Assembly: GCF_030445035.2 (NCBI RefSeq)
Contig: NC_080702.1
Span: forward strand, 23,261,652 to 23,325,651
Source of the DNA: Dasypus novemcinctus
Lineage: Eukaryota; Chordata; Mammalia; Cingulata; Dasypodidae
Reading direction: 5' to 3'
Length of the DNA: 64,000 nt
Shown here: piece after piece, positions 11,409 through 24,600 of the stretch
Position numbering within the stretch: position 1 is the first letter of the stretch
How the letters are laid out: the number at the start of each line of letters is the position of its first letter
Program-made: the position numbers and the translations under genes
The notes under the pieces: generated by a model
Told to the model about the DNA's origin: nothing
The model's database searches: none
Seen by the model: the letters and a program-made list of their open reading frames with translations, nothing else

Positions 11409-12184
11409 AGTAAGTATACCAATAATGGATAAAATAGACTTTAAATGCAAGGCTATTTTGAGCAACAAAGATGGACATGACATATTAAAAAAAAGAGTAA
11501 TCTTTCAAGAAGAAAGAACAACCATAAGCATTTAGGCACCTAACCAGGGCGTCTCAACATACATGAGGCAAACACAGGAAAAACTAAGTGGAGGAATAAA
11601 TGTCTTTACAATTATAGTACAGGACTTTAATACACCATTATTACCATTAGACAGAACATTGCAACAGAGACTCATTACAGAAAGAAAGATTTTGAATACT
11701 ATATTACGTGACCTGGACCTAATAGACATATACAGAACACTACACCCAAATACAGCAGGATATACATTCTTCTCTTGTGCACTGGATCATTCTCCAATAT
11801 AGACCATATGCTAGATCAAAGAGAAAGTCTGAATTAATTCAGAAAGATCAAAATGATACAAAGCAATTTCTCTGGCCACAATGAAATGAGGTTGGAAATC
11901 AGCAAGGGCCATAGAACCAGATTAGGATCATAGATATGGTAGTTAAACAACACATTCTTAGACAAACAGTGGGTCAAGGAGGAAATTTCTAAAGAAATCT
12001 GTAACTACCTTGAAACTAATGGAAGTGACAACACAACATATCAAAACTTATGGAATGCAGGAAAACTTGCCCTGAGAGAGAAATCCATAGCAATAAATTC
12101 ATATATCAAAAAAGAAGAAAGAGCTAAAATTGAAGCCCTAAGAGCACACTTGGAGGAATTAGTAAAAACAACAAACTAACCACA

Positions 12185-12305
12185 AAGGAAGAAGGAAGGA
12201 AGGAAGGAAGGAAGGAAGGAAGGAAGGAAGGAAGGAAGGAAGGAAGGAAGGAACGAAGGAAGGAAGGAAGGAAGGAAGGAAGGAAGGAAGGAAAGAAAGA
12301 AAGAA
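12185..12305 (+). repeat. (GGAA)n microsatellite
   Basis: About 120 bases of GGAA/GAAG units with a few interruptions lie in the ORF2 remnant of L1-1. It is the expansion of an A- and G-rich stretch that is short in the other copies (for example 50862-50885). Confidence 0.95.
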
Positions 12306-13260
12306 TCAGAGCAGAAATAAAGGAAAAGGAAAATAAGAAAGCACTAGAGAATATAAACAAAACCAAGAGTTGGTTCTTTGAGAAGATCAATAAAATTGGC
12401 AAACCCATAGCTAGACTAATGAAGAAAAAAAAGAGAAGGTGAAAATACACAAAATAAGAAATGAGAAAGGGGATATTACCACTGATGACACAGAAATAAA
12501 GAATTTCATAAGAGGATAATTTGAAAAACTGTATGCCAACAAAAGGACAATTTAGAGGAAATGAACAAATTCCTAGAAACACATTAGCAGCCTACATTGA
12601 AGACGGAAGAAATTGATGATCTCAACAAACCAATCACAAGTAAATAGATAGATTCCATCATAAAAAACCTCCCAACTGAGAAAGGTCCAAGGGCAGATGG
12701 CTTCATAGGTGAATTCTACCAAACTTTCCAGAAAGAATTAACATCAAAATTGCCTAAAATCTTCAAAGAGAAAATGAAATAGAAGGAACACTGCCTAACT
12801 CATTTTATGATGACAAAATTATCCTAATACCAAGGCCAAACAGACACAACAAAAAAGGAAAATTACAGACCAATCTCTCTAATGAAATGAGATTCTAAAA
12901 TCCTCAAAAAAATACTTGCTAATCATAAACAACAATACATCAAACAAATTATACACCATGACAAAGTGGGTTTCATCCCTGGTAGGCAAGGATGGTGTAA
13001 CATAATAAATCAATTGACTTAATACACCACATAAACACATTGAAGGAAAAAAAATCACATGATCATATATATAGATGCAGAAAAAGCATTCAACAAAATA
13101 CAGCACCCATTCCTGATAAAATCATGGCAAATGATAGGAATATAAGTAAAGTTTCTGAAGATGAGAAAGGGTGTATATGATTAACCCACAGTTAACGTCA
13201 TTTACAATGGCATAATCCAAAAATCTTTGCATCTAAGATCAGGAAAAAGATAAGGATGCC

Positions 13261-13776
13261 TGTAGGAAAAGTAGATTAGTTTAGTTTTCACATAAAGGAA
13301 GAAAATATTAATTCATGTAACTTGGCAGCCTATTGCCTCAGTCTCCCACTCCTGGGTTAAGCAGGAAGAAAGGAAACCAGCTTAAGCCAGTCCTATAGGC
13401 AGTAAAAAAGATGCCCAAAAATGAGCTAAGTCAATACCAGTTCAGCACTAAATTCCATTCCTTATTTGGCAAAGGGGAGCAGGTGAAAACTAAAATGGTT
13501 GGAATGCGATGGGGGAAGCAGTTAATCACAGACTTTTGGGCGGGAAAGTTAGATCTTCTTGGATAGTTTGTAACCTCTGAAGTATCCAATATATGGGGAA
13601 ACAGAGGAAGGGCTTGCATGCTAGGCTTAGGGGTATAAATTGTCTCATTCTTCTTTGTTCAGGGTGCCAGCCACATTTTCTGGTGTGCCTCTTCTTGCAA
13701 GATTGAGAATAAATTATTTTCTTCTCCACAATCGGGTGAACTTTATTTTCTTCCAGAAGAAGATTTCTTTCTTACA
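13261..13776 (+). repeat. Solo LTR in L1-1 ORF2 with a perfect 4-bp target duplication
   Basis: L1 sequence reading AAGGATGCC stops at 13260 and resumes as TGCCCACTATC at 13777, so TGCC is duplicated exactly (13257-13260 and 13777-13780). The 516-base insert starts TGTAGGAAAA and ends CTTTCTTACA, near-perfect inverted ends. It has TATAAA at 13634-13639 and AATAAA at 13708-13713, in order, on plus. A 4-bp duplication is typical of class I (gammaretrovirus-like) ERVs. No internal retroviral sequence remains, so it formed by LTR-LTR recombination. Confidence 0.88.
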
Positions 13777-15599
13777 TGCCCACTATCACCCCTCCTATTT
13801 AACATTGTGTTAAAAGTACTTGCTTAAACACTGAGGCAAGAAACAGATATAAAAGCCATCTAAATTGGAATGGAAGAAATCAAAATTTCACTATTTGCAG
13901 ATGAAGAGATCCTATACACAGAAAGTCCTGAGAAATCTGTAAAAAGCTCCAGAACTTATAAAAGAGTTCAGTAATATCACAGGTTATGTGAATGTGAAAA
14001 AATCAATACCATTTCTGTACACCAATAATGAGCAATCTGAGGAGGCAATCAAGAAAAAAATACCATTTACAATAGTAAGTAAAAAAGTCAAATACCTGGG
14101 AATAAACTTGACTAAAGATGTAAAAGACTTATACACAGAAAACTAGGAAACGCTATTAAAGGAAAACAAAAACTTTAAATAAATGAAAAAATATTCCCTG
14201 TTCATGGATGGCAAGATTCAATATCAAAAGGTTTATCCTATCCAAACTAATCTATAGATTTAATGCAATCCCAATAAAAATCAACACAGTATTTTTCAAT
14301 GAACTGATAAAAGTAACTATGAAATTTATTTGAAAGAGAAAGAGGCCCCAAATAGTCAAAGACATATTGAAAAAGAAAAATGAAATCAGAGGAATTACAC
14401 TACCTCACTTTAAAACATACTACAAAGCAATAGTGGTCAAAATGATATTGTATTGGCCAAGGATAGACATATTGACAAATGGAATCAAACACAGAGTTCT
14501 GATATAGATCATAGCAAATACAGTCATCTGATAACTGACAAGGCCACCAAGCTCACTCAACTGGGAGAGAATGGCCTCTTCAAAAAGTAGTGCTTGGAGT
14601 ACTGAATATCCATATGCAAAACAATGAGAAAGGAATATCACCTCACACCTTATACAAAAATTAATTCAAGATGGATAAAAAATCTGAATATAGGAGTCAA
14701 GACTATAAAGACCTTGGAAGACAATTTAGGGAAGCATCTACAGGACCTTGTAATAGGAAATGATTTCATGAACATCATACCCAAATTACAAGCTACAAAA
14801 GGAAATATAGATAAATGTAGCTTTCTCAAAGACAGATTTATGCACATCAAAGAAGTTTATCAAGAAAGAGAAAACACAGCCTACTCAATTGGAGAAAATA
14901 TTTGGTAACCATATATCTATTAGGAGCCTATTAAGTAATATATAAAAAAAATTCCTATCTCATGAAAATGGAAAGACAAACAGCCCATATAAAAGTTGGG
15001 CAAGAGATTTGAACAGATGCTTCTCCAAAGAACAAATGCAAATGGCTGAAATGCACATGAAAATATGCACAACAACACTGGCCATTAGGGAAATGTAAAT
15101 CAAAAATACAAAGAGACACCATCTTGCACCCATTAAATTTGCAGCTAATAAAAAAGGATTACAAGTGTTGGAGAAGATGTCGAGGAATGAGAACCCTCAT
15201 TCACTAATGGTGGGAATGTAGAAGGATCCAGCCATTCTGGAGGGCATTTTGGCGGTTCCTTTAAAAACTAGCTATAGATTTGTCACATGACCCAGCAATT
15301 CAAATGCTAGGTTTATGCACAGAAAAACTGAAAACAAGGACACAAACTGATATATGCACACCAATGATCATAACGTCATTATTCACTATTGCCAAAAGTT
15401 GGAATCAACCCAAATGCCAATCAACAGATGAATGGATAAACAAAATGTGGTGTATACATGCAATAGAAAACTATTCAGCTGTAAGAAGGAATACAGTACT
15501 AACACATGGGATAATATGGATGAACCTTGAGGACCTCATGTTAAGCGAAGCAAGCTGGAATTGAAGGATAAATACTACATGAGCTCTATGACATTAATT

Positions 15600-18500
15600 A
15601 AGCAAATCAATCTCCCTCAGATAAGTAAAGACTAGCAGATAGGCTTACAAGAAATAGAGGGTGAGAAGAAGGTGGTGACCCAATGCCTACATGGGCAGAA
15701 TCTATGATAAAGTGGAGGTAGGTGGTTGTGCAGTGAAGGGGTCAGATGGGGGCATAAAGATACTATTGCATGGGGCTTTGCAGGCCGAGAGCGCTTAGGT
15801 TGGGAGGATGGGTCAGATGATCCCTGGAATTGGGGGGAGGGTTGGGAGGAGCAGGTGAATGTGGGAGATTGTCAGGCTATGACGTGGTCCATTGGCCATG
15901 AGGTGCAGCAGTGCTCAGAGATATATTCACCAAATGCAATAAATGTCTCATGATGATGGAGGAGATTGTTGTTATGGGGGGAGGAGTGGGGTAAGGCGGG
16001 TGGGGGATATATGGAGACCTCATATTTTTTGAATGTAATATTAAAAAATAAATAAAGACAAAAAATTAAAAAAATAAATAATGCAAAGTAAAAAAAAAGA
16101 AAACTCTTTAGGAAATATAATAAGGAAGGGTTACTGATTTAAGGTGTTTGATGGGGTCTTCTGGCATATTGTGCAGCTGGGTCAGGCTTCTAGGGAGTGT
16201 GTGAGTGCTCATCTTGTCTTAGTTTATTATATTAGTGAGTGGAGACCAATACAAATAGTGGGAATTTGTGGTACCCCCATCCTGGGTACAGCTGATATTC
16301 TCAAACAGAGGGGAGGTTGTCCCTTGAGAGCTTGGTTGGCTCACAATGGGGGAGGAAGAACAGTTTGCCAAGGCCTCAGCAATGTTGTATCTATGAATCT
16401 TGTCTTTCAAGCTGTGAAGCTTTATTGACGTTGTGAACCCTGTGTGGTGGGGGAGAGAGGAATAGAATAGATAGAAGAGGGGGTAAATTGGGGGAAATAG
16501 AAGTGTTCCACAAGATCATGCAACGATGGATACAGGTCATGTTGTTTCACCAAAAATTTATAAAAGTGTATAGTCTAAAATGTAAACCATAATGTAAGCC
16601 ATAATGTAAGTAAAAATTTAGAAAAGTGTGCAGTGTAAAATATATGCCATTATGTAACATAATGGAACCATGGTTTGTTGCTATGTTTCAATATCTGTAC
16701 ATCAGTTTTAGCAAAAGTAACATCCACATGTAAAAAGATCATGGCTGGGGAAGAGGGAAATGGGTTTGATGTTTGTTATATGGGAGTCCCCAGTATTCTA
16801 TATGGTGACTTTACTGTGACTTAAAACATCTTTAAAACATAACAAAAATTTTTTGAAAGGATGTAGGCAATGAAGAAGAAATGGAAGAGATTGACTTGTC
16901 ACTGTACATAAAGGGCAACAATTATTACAGTGATGGAAAGCAAAATGTCAAAAAGAAGTTTTATGATTTTTTCATTTTTAATACCCCAATTTATTTTTTA
17001 TTTATTGTCATTTTCTAGAATATTTTGTGTTCTATTTCTGATCTTTAATCCTATCATTATTATTTCATTCTTATACTAATGGAATTTGGCAATTTAAGAG
17101 GCCACATTTTAAAGAAATTTTTTATCACAGAGGGATTCATCTATGACAGGGGTTACTGGTGTGGGGTATCATTGATGGGGGATGCCTGGGTGGGAGGGAG
17201 TTCTCCAGGGCATGTATATAGGGTGTATAAATTTGTTTAGATATTTGTTGGGTATTGTCATAGTAGGTAGAGTTACACAGCTGAGGGAGTGTTGAGTTCC
17301 TAGCCTGGGGAGCTCTGTCCCTTTCCCCAGGGGAACAGTAGCAATCTTCCAAGTGCAAGGTCAAAGACCAGTGAAGAAGGAAGGTCCAATGATGGGTCCA
17401 TGATACTGATGACTAGGCTTGTGAGCCCATGTGCTTGAAATTTCAACTAGACCTAGATATGCAGGGTGCCTAAGAGTTACCTTCTGAGTGCCTTCATTTT
17501 ACTCAGATGTGGCCATTCTCTAAGCCAAATGCAGCATGTAAATGCATTACCTTCCCCCCAGCATGGGACAAAACTGCCAGTGATGAGACTCCCAAGAACT
17601 GATGGATTACTGCCATTCACTAGCTGGTGATGCAACTAGAATAACACATTGAACGAAAGGGGGAAATGGTAAAGACAAATGAGTTCATACAGATAAGAGA
17701 CTTCAAAATGTGTCAGGAGGTCATCAGTGGTGTTGAGTTTATGCAGTCTAAGCAGACCCCAGAGACAGCCAAAGTAGATACAACCCGAGGTACTGGAGCT
17801 CCTGAGGGTCACAGAGACAAATGGTTCTATAGTCATGGCAGATGGCTCTGGAGTTTAGTGTCTTGCCTATTTTGGAATTTGTGCTCCTGAATGTGATGGA
17901 GTTGAACTCTATGTGACCTTTCTATACATGCCTCTTTTGTCACTTTTGCTGAACCTGTGGTTGATGCTGGGGTTGGTGTAAACACAGGAGACTTGAATCT
18001 CTGGATTGCCCATGTGCCAGCTGCACCCTGAGCCTCACCCTCAACTCAGTTGCACCCTGGGTTTCAACACTGATTCTCCTGTTCATTGGAGTTACCTAGG
18101 TCAGCTAACGAAGTTGAGGATAATCAACCACCATACCAGGGAACCAAGAGAGTCTACAACTGCAAGCAGGAGATTTGCATCTGTTAGCTATGTGGGATCT
18201 AAGCACCCTCTCAATTTAGAGGTGGAGTGGACATCACAATCACAGGGTCCACAGGATGGAGGAATAAAATATGGCTTAGAGTGGATTTACTGGTATTCTA
18301 CCATAGAACTATTGTGACTCCAGCAATGGAAGAAATTGTATCACTGATGTGCAGAGAGTGTCCACAGGAATTGACAAGGGCAGGGAGAGGGAAGAAGAGG
18401 TGTGAAGTGGGGGTATGTTCAGGACTTGGGAGTTTTCCTGAATATTACAGGGACAGATGCAGGTCATTATATATCTGAGCTTAACCCACTGAATGAACTG

Positions 18501-18690
18501 GGGGAGAGTGTAAACTACAGTCCAAGTGATGTAGCAGTGCTCCAAAATATATTAAATTCAAAATGCAATGAATATGCCACAATGATGAAAGAGGTTGTTG
18601 ATGTGGGAGGAGTGGGGGGTGGGTTGTGGGGTATAGAACTTCTTATATATCTTTTTTAAATAAAATTTTCATTTTTTAAATTTTTTACTG
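15600..18690 (+). other. Long 3' UTR of L1-1
   Basis: After the ORF2 end the same 2.9 kb text found at 29716-32610 follows (and antisense at 18797-21680 and 37723-40345), interrupted by a short L1 tail at 15895-16097. It contains a G-rich tract near 15827-15855, a roughly 65-bp tandem duplication at 16550-16675 and a closing segment GTGGGAGGAGTGGGG near 18600 before the A-rich tail. No protein frame of note is present. Confidence 0.75.
15895..16097 (+). mobile_element. Short L1 3'-end copy nested in the L1-1 3' UTR
   Basis: The 3' UTR text breaks off near 15890 and resumes near 16098 at the next homologous base block. Between them lies only the last 150 bases of the same L1 family plus an A-rich tail. 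This is a severely 5'-truncated L1 insertion, accompanied by loss of about 20 bases of target. Confidence 0.7.
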
Positions 18691-18696
18691 TTTTTA

Positions 18697-18796
18697 TTAA
18701 AGTTGATAGATCACAAAGAATGTTACATTAAAAAAACATTACAAACATATAAAACCTAAGAAGTTCCCATATACCCCTCTCCACTCCCACCCCATC
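18697..18796 (-). mobile_element. Minimal antisense L1 3'-end copy
   Basis: About 100 bases are the reverse complement of the L1 3' terminus (the GTGATCTAT and AATGTAACATT blocks). They are followed at once by a second antisense L1 3' end, which starts L1-2. It is a separate, very short truncated copy between L1-1 and L1-2. Confidence 0.7.
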
Positions 18797-21680
18797 ATTT
18801 TTGTAAATTGTATTTTTTGAAGATATGTACATCACACACAAAAAAAGTTACTTTAAAAACTGTAAGAGGTTACCCTATACCCCTTACCCCCCTACCCCAT
18901 TCCACCCACACCAGCAACTTTTTCCATCATTGTGGCACACTCATTGCACTCGGTGAACACATTCTGGAGCACTGCTGCACCACATCGATAACAGTTTACC
19001 CTGTAGTTCACACTCTCTCCCAGTACATTGAGTAGATTAAGGCATGATATATAAATTTCATAATCTGACACTGCAGTATCAAATAAGGGCAACTCAAACT
19101 TCCAAAAATGCCCCCAAATCACATCTCTTCTTCCCTCTCCCTGACCTCAGCAACTACTGTGGTCACTTTCTCCTCCTCAATGCTACATTTTTTTTTCTAT
19201 TACTAGTCACAATAGTTTTATAGTAGAATATCAGTAAGTCCACTCTAATTCATATTTTATTTCTCCATTCTATGGGCACTGAGATGGTGATGTCCACTCC
19301 ACCTCTAGATCAAGAGGGGGCTTAGATTCCACATGGATGATGGATGCAATTCCTCTGCTTGCAGTTGTTGGCATTCTTGATTCCCTGGTGTGGTGGTTGA
19401 CCATAAGCACCTCCCTGCTAGCTGACCTGGGTAAGTCCAATGAATCAGAGAGTAGGCGTCTTAACTCTTCTGTGGCTCAGGGCCCAGCTGGCACATGGGC
19501 AGTCCAGAGATTCAAGTCCCCTGCATATGCACCATCCCTAGCACCAATCACAGGTTCAGTAAAAGTGAAAAGAGGCATGTCTAGGAAGGTCACATCTGAG
19601 TGCAGCTTGATGACACCCCTGAGCACAAATTCCAAAGTAAGTCCTTCTGACATAGCACAGAACTCCAAATCCATCTGACATGACCATATACCTAGTGAAT
19701 CTTCATAGCCTTCAGGAGAACCAACACCTAGGGTTGTATCTATGTTGGCTCTCTCTGGGGTCCTACTGAGGTGTGCATAAGAGTGACTACTCTGATGACC
19801 TCCCAACTCTTTTTGGAAGACTTTTAGCCATATAAACTCATTTGTCTTTGCCATTTCCCCCTTTTATTCAAGGTCAAAAAGCAGTTTTTAACACTTGATC
19901 CAATATGTAGGCTGAATATTCTGCTGGTCTGAGTTGACCCTTTTATTCAAGGTTTCTTTCTAGTTGCATCACCAGTTAACGATTGGTGATAATCCCTCAG
20001 TGCCAGGGAGCTCATCCCCAGGAGTCATTTCCCATGCTGGGTGAAGGTAATGCATTTACATGCTGAGTTTGGCTTAGAGAGTGGCCATATTTGGGCAACA
20101 TGGAGGCTTTCAGTAGGTAACACTTAGGCACCCTACAGCTCTAGGCCTACTTCATTTCAGGTACACAGGCTCATAAGCATAGTCATCAATATCAAGGGCT
20201 CATTATTGGACTATCCTTCCTTGTTGGTCTTTGCCACTGCAGTTGGGGGATTATTGTTGTTGCATTGGAGAATGGGACAGAGCTCCCCTGGGTAGGAACT
20301 CAGCACCCCCTCAGTTGATGTTTGTAACTGTAACTACTATAAAAATACCTATCATATATCAGAACATTTTTATGTCCCCAATATACATTCCCTGGAGAAC
20401 TTCCCCCTACTTATGTGCCCCCCATCAATAACACTCCACAACAGTGTTCCTCTCCTGCCATAGTTGAACCTCTCTGTGGTCTAAAACTTCTTAAAAAATG
20501 AAGCCTAATATATTGCCAAATTCAATTAATAGGAATTTGAAATATAGTGATGGATTTAAAGTTTAGAAATAGAATACATAATGATTTAGAAATACTAAAA
20601 CAAAGTAAAAATAAATTGGTGTATTAATAAAATGAAAAATATTGTAAAGCTTTTTTGCTAATGTTTTGTCTTTCATCACAGTAATAGGTGTTACCCTGTA
20701 TGTACAGTGGCAAGACACTTTCTTCATTTCTTCCCCAGTGTCTACATTCTTTCTTTTTTTCTTTTTCTAATTTTTAATTTTGTCTTCAAAAAATTTTAGA
20801 TCAGAGTAATTCACATACACAATATAGGGGACTCCCATATATCCAAAATCAAACCCTTTTCCCCTTTCCCCAGCAATGATCTTTATACATGTTTATGTTA
20901 TATTTCCTGCAGCTGATGTAAAGATTTTGAAACATAGCTATCAAATATCCATAATTGCATGATCTTGTGAAGCACTTCCATTTTCCCCCAGTTGTCCTGC
21001 TTTCATATATTCTATACCTCTCTACTCCTCCCCTCAGGGCCCACAGTGACAATCAATTTGCACTACTTAAGGTACCAGATTTACAGATACTACAACAATG
21101 CTGAGGGCTTGACTTACTAGATTACCATAACTAATTGGAAGTCACAGATTATCTGGAGAGACACAATTCCCTCTCTTTGGGAACATCAGGTCTCCCCAGG
21201 ATGTGGGTACATCTTCACACTCATTATATGGGTCTCCACCCAATGATATAACACACTATGACAAAATAGGCTCTCACACACACCCTATAAGCTTGCCTCT
21301 GTATCATGTGTACCCAACCTTAAGCACCTTGAGTACGTAATCCTTCGTTATTATATCTTCTAAAGAGTTTTCTCAACATTGGAGCTTCAAACATATACCT
21401 GACATTCTCCTATTTTCAAAAGTTTTCTCAGCCCTCCCCACAATTCCTTGGGCCATCTGACCCATCCTCCCAATCCTAGTCCCCATCAAGTCCACAAAGT
21501 CCCATGCAGAGGTATCTCTATGCCCCCATCGTATCCCTTCCCTGTACAAATACTTACCTTCAGCTTACCATAGAATTTACCCATGTAGGAATCAGCTTGC
21601 AACATTCCTCTCCCCCCTCCCAATACCTGTAAGCCTATCTTCCAGTCTCTAGCTCTCTGAGACGGCTCAGTTTGCTGGTT
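18797..21680 (-). other. Long 3' UTR of L1-2 (antisense)
   Basis: This is the reverse complement of the 2.9 kb 3' UTR found after ORF2 in L1-1 and L1-3. It appears uninterrupted, which makes it one of the better copies for defining the full-length 3' UTR. Several modest open frames here (for example 19477-19854) are chance readings shared by antisense copies and look non-coding. Confidence 0.75.
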
Positions 21681-24600
21681 TCATATCAGAGAGGTTATGT
21701 AGTATTTGTCCTTCAGTGTCTAGCTTGCTTCACTTAACATAAGGTCCTCAAGATTCATCCATGTTATCACATGTGATTTTACTGTATTCCTTACAGCTGA
21801 GTAGTATTCTATTGTATGTATATTTCACATTTTAAAAATCCATTCATCTGTATATGGACATGTGGGCTGGTTCCAACTTTTGGCAATAGTGAATAATGCT
21901 GTATGAACATTGGTGTGCATATATTGGTTTGTGTCCTTATCATCAGTTCTTCTGGGTATATATGCAGCAGTGGAGTTGCTGGACCATATGGCAATCTATA
22001 GCTAGTTTTTTGAGAAACTACCAAAATGTCCTCCAGAATGGCTAGATCCTTCTGCATTCCCAACAGCAGGGGATGAGTGTTCCCATTCCTATATATCCTC
22101 TCCAGCACTTGTGGTCTTCTGTTTTGTTTTTGTTTTTTTGATAGCTGCCAGTCTTCTGGGAGTAAGATGGTATATCATTGTAGTTTTCATTTGCATTTCC
22201 CTAATAGCTAGTGATTTTGAGCATTTTTTCATGTGATTATTAGCCATTTGTATTTCTTCTTTAGAAAAGTATCTGTTCAAATCTTTTTCCCCTTTTTTAA
22301 AATGTTTTTTTCTGTCTTTTTATTTTCAAGATAAAGGAGTTCTGTATATATGCAGGATATAAGTCTATCAGATATATGATTACCATATATTTTCTCCCAT
22401 CGTATAGGCTCTCTTTTCACATTCTTGACAAATTCCTTTGATATGCAGAAGGCTTTAATTTTGAGGAAGTCCCATTTATCTGTTTGTTCTTTTGCTGCTT
22501 GTGCTTTTGGTGTGAAGTTCATGAAGCCATTTCCTATTACTAGGTCCTGTAGATGCTTCCCTACATTGTTTTCCAAGGTCTTTATGGTCTTGGCTCTTAT
22601 ATTTAGGCCTTTGATTGAACTTGAGTTGATTATTGTATATGGTGTTAGATGGTAATCCTCTTTCCTTCTTTTGCATATGGATACCCAATTCTCTGGGTAC
22701 CATTTCTTGAAGAGGCCATTCTCTCCCATTTGGGTGGGATTGGTGGCCTTGTCAAATATCAGATGACTGTATATATGAGGATCTATATCAGAACCCTCAA
22801 TTCTGTTTCATTGTTCTGTGTGTCTATCCTTGAGCCAATACCATGCCATTTTCACTGCTCTTGCTTTGTAGTATGTTTTGAAGTCAGGTAGCTTGATTCC
22901 TCCAGCTGCATTTTTCTTTTTCAATATGTCTTTAGCCATTCATGGTCTCTTTCCTTTCCAAATAAATTGCATAGTTCATTTTTCTAGTTCAATAAAAAAT
23001 ACTATGTTGATTTTTATTGGGATTGCATTGAATCTATAGATAAGTTTGGTAGGATAGACATCTTAATAATATTTAGTCTTCCTATCCATGAACAGGGAAT
23101 ATTCTTCCATTTATTTAGGTCTTCTTTGATTTCTTTGAACAGTGTTGTGTAGTTTTCTGTGTATAAATCTTTTACATCTTTAGTTAAATTTATTCCTAGA
23201 TATTTGATTTTTTAATTTACTATTGTAAGTGGTATTTGTTCCTTGATTTCCTCCCAGATTGCTCGTTATCAATGTAGATAAAGGCTACTGAATTTTGTGC
23301 ATTGATTTTATACCCTGTGATTTTATTGAACTCATTTATAAGTTCTAGAAACTTTTTTGTAGACTTCTCAGGGCTTTCTATATATAGGTTCATGTCATCT
23401 GCAAATAGTGACTTTTTGACTTCTTCCTTTCCAATTTGGATGCCTTTTATATCTGGTTCTTGCCTCAGTGGTTGATCAAGTACTTCTAACACAACGTTAA
23501 ATAGAAGGGCTGATAGTGGGCATTCTTGTCTTGTTCCTGAAAGATTTTAGGATTTCACCATTGTAAATGATGTTAGCTGTGGGTTTTTCATATACACCCT
23601 TTATCATGTTCAGAAAGTTTCCTTTTCTTTGGATCTTTTGCAGTGTTTTTATCAAGAAAGGGTCTTGTATTTTGTCAAATGTTTTTTCTGCATGTATAGA
23701 CATGATTATGTGAATTTTTCCCCTTCAAACTGTTTATATGGTGTATTATATTAATTGATTTTCTTATGTTGAGCCATCCTTGCATACTAGGAATGAAACC
23801 CACTTGATTGTCATGTATAATTTGTTTAATATGTTATCGAATACAATTAGCCAGTATTTTGTTGAGGATTTTCATATCTAGATTCATTAGAGCTATTGGT
23901 CTGTAATTTTTCTTTCTTGTGGTATCTTTATTTGAATTGGTATTAGGGTAATGTTGGCATTATAAAATGAGTTAGACAATGATCCTTCTGTTTTGGTTTT
24001 TTGAAAGAGTTTAAACAAGATTGGTGTTAGCTCTTTCCTGAGTGTTTGGTATAATTCACCTGTGAAGCCTTCTGGCCCAGGGCTCTTCTTAGTTGGGAGG
24101 TTATTAATGATTGATTCTATCTCTTTACTTGTGATAGGGTTGTTGAGGTCATTGATTTCTTCTTTTGTCCATGTAAGATGCTTATGTGTTCCTAAAAATT
24201 TGTCCATTTCCTCTAAATTGTCATTTTTTTTGAAGTATAGTTTTTCAAAATATCCTCTTATGACAGTCTTTATTTCAGTGGGGTCAGTGATAATATCCCC
24301 TTCCTCATTTTTTTTTTTTTGTGTGTGTATTTGCATCTTCTCTTTTTTCTTTGTTAGTCTAGTTAAGGGTTTGTCAATTTTATCAGTCTTCTCAAAGAAC
24401 CAGCTCTTGGCTTTGCTTATGTTTTCAAGTGCTTTCTTATTCTATTTCATTTATTTCTGCTCAAATTTGTTATTTCTTTCTTTCTTTGGAGTTAGTTTGT
24501 TGTTTATCTACTAATTCCTCCATTTGTGCAGTTAGTTCTTCAATTTCAGCTCTCTCTGCTTTTTTTAATGTATGAATTTATGGTTATGAATTTCCCTCTC

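Larger units (their letters stand above)
10711..15600 (+). pseudogene. L1 ORF2 remnant (endonuclease-reverse transcriptase) of L1-1
   Basis: ORF2p nicks target DNA and reverse-transcribes L1 RNA at the nick. The start codon has decayed to ATA near 10711. Endonuclease wording lies at 11563-11800, reverse transcriptase at about 12600-14050 and the C-terminal cysteine-rich region at 14620-15560. The catalytic FADD reads FADE at 13894-13905, so the second catalytic aspartate is lost even apart from the stops. Two LTRs and a GGAA microsatellite interrupt it. Original length without inserts is about 3.8 kb, normal for L1. Confidence 0.8.
7776..18690 (+). mobile_element. Full-length armadillo-type L1, plus strand (L1-1)
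   Basis: The element starts with a GA-rich 5' end reading GGAGAGGCAAGATGGC, the position and style of a full-length L1 5' UTR. It runs through a 1.9 kb 5' UTR, ORF1, ORF2 and a roughly 2.9 kb 3' UTR to an A-rich end near 18690. It carries four later insertions or expansions: an LTR at 10937-11408, a GGAA microsatellite at 12185-12305, an LTR at 13261-13776 and an L1 tail at 15895-16097. Both ORFs are broken. Removing the inserts leaves a source element of about 9.6 kb, long for an L1 because of its 3' UTR. Target duplications could not be identified with confidence. Confidence 0.85.

Noticed and set aside
12124..12582. A 152-codon minus-strand frame rich in Pro-Ser-Phe-Leu repeats
   Set aside because: It is the antisense reading of the GGAA microsatellite in L1 ORF2 and has no protein family character.
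24062..24514. Plus-strand frames rich in Phe, Ser and Leu across 22-26 kb (up to 150 codons)
   Set aside because: They are antisense shadows of ORF1 and ORF2 of the minus-strand L1-2.
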